Below are positions 63,050 to 64,000 of a stretch of 64,000 bases of DNA, piece by piece (position 1 is the stretch's first letter; every line of letters starts with the position of its first letter). The notes under the pieces were generated by a model that was not told the DNA's origin, searched no databases, and was given only the letters and a program-made list of their open reading frames with translations. The stretch comes from Vanilla planifolia (taxonomy: Eukaryota > Streptophyta > Magnoliopsida > Asparagales > Orchidaceae): positions 74,501 through 138,500 of the forward strand of contig JAIUJO010000070.1 of NCBI GenBank assembly GCA_023846275.1. Reading direction: 5' to 3'. The translations under genes were made by a program, and so were the position numbers.

Positions 63050-64000
63050 ATACCCACTCACATGCACATCCATTCGTGCATATACACACATACAAACACA
63101 TGCCCTCACACTTATATGCACACACACATACACACACACACACATAGATGCATGGACACGTGCACATGAATGCATGTAGACAAGCACACATGCACACATT
63201 GACACACAAGCACACACATCCATGAACACTCGTACACATTGATGCACATGCACATACACACATATAAACATACACACACATGCACAACCATACACATATA
63301 AAGGCACACACCAACAAAAACATGCATGCAAACATGCATAAGTACACACAGGCACACACATACACATGCACACCAAAACACATGCATGTACACTCATACT
63401 CAGACATACAAATGCAAACATGAATAGATACACATGTAAACACACACACTCGACCAAGAACATGCTTACTTATACACACATACACACATGCACACACATT
63501 CATAAACATACAATGACACATGTACATATGCACACGCACACACACACAAACATGCATGTAAACGCATATAGTAACCCACACACACATATGCACACACCCA
63601 TACACTCACATGCACATACAAACATGCACATACCCATACATTGTTACACAGACACATACACAAACACAAACATTAACACTAACATGAATGTGCTTACACA
63701 CTCATGCACACATGGAAGAACTTACAAACATGCACACACGTGCACCCTACAAATAGATGCACACCAACACATACACTTGAACACCCTCATGCACAAAAAC
63801 GTGAACACACACACATCCAAAAAAACATGCATACCTAAGTGCACATATGCATACAAGCATGCATGTGCAAACAGGCACACATATGCACCCACAAAAACAC
63901 TCACACATAAGCACTCACATGCACACGTATGCAATGCACTTGCAAAAACATGCACACTTGTGTAGACATACCAAAGTACACACACAAATGCAAACATAGA

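Larger units (their letters stand above)
59490..64000 (+). repeat. CA-strand degenerate satellite, copy III (runs off the window)
   Basis: It opens with words that match 21,600-22,045 (end of copy I, start of copy II). From 60,339 it follows position 1 onward of the window: the first 120 bases agree at about 90% by eye, the CTACCTTCGTAGAGTG word lies at 61,430 against 1,100, and the CTACAAATAGATGC word at 63,747 against 2,494. The end of the window corresponds to about 2,749. It carries about 0.9 kb that copy I lacks. No gene is visible. The copy continues outside the window. Confidence 0.9.

Noticed and set aside
1-64000. CRISPR array, because of regular short repeats
   Set aside because: There are no constant repeats separated by unique spacers; repeats and intervals are the same CA-type sequence and spacing is irregular.
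1-64000. Telomeric or classical centromeric satellite (TTAGGG arrays, CENP-B box)
   Set aside because: No TTAGGG-type array and no CENP-B-box-like motif was seen. Pericentromeric or subtelomeric location cannot be judged from this sequence alone.

Overview
This 64 kb window holds no gene that I can support. It is one continuous, degenerate, low-complexity satellite. One strand is built almost wholly from CA dinucleotides interrupted by ATG/TGCA/CATG/TATA steps, with a basic short consensus close to CACATGCA. C sits almost entirely on one strand and G on the other. The many open frames are by-products of the repeat: a CA-strand frame reads His-Thr-His-Thr-Met and the opposite strand reads Cys-Val-Cys-Val-Met. 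I see no exons, RNA genes, CRISPR, prokaryotic operon structure, telomere repeats or recognisable interspersed transposons.

The DNA looks like nuclear DNA of a eukaryote, probably an animal. The length of the array, the CA/TG richness and the apparent scarcity of CpG would suit a vertebrate-type methylated genome, but this is inference and I cannot name the species or chromosome region.

Under the simple repeats there is long-range order. (1) Copy I, about 1-21,590, and copy II, about 21,591-44,950, are diverged collinear copies of a unit of about 22-23 kb. Many unusual words recur in the same order at offsets of 22.2-23.8 kb. (2) Within copy I, 4,581-11,090 is flipped to the TG strand. Its borders match the point in copy II (27,170 and 33,338) where the sequence runs on without a flip, so this is best read as a 6.5 kb inversion in copy I. 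(3) 44,951-59,489 is the same kind of satellite. Only one short block, near 53,833-54,110, could be placed by eye in the unit. (4) From 59,490 to the end a third copy starts. From 60,339 it repeats 1-2,749 at roughly 90% identity by eye, closer than either is to copy II.

The copies differ by blocks of about 0.9-1.6 kb gained or lost and by small perfect tandem duplications (22, 24, 30, 44 and 294 bp). This is the usual mark of slippage and unequal exchange. Nothing suggests a coding system. The points of interest are the array's structure, its Z-DNA-prone alternating purine-pyrimidine composition, and the strand switch.
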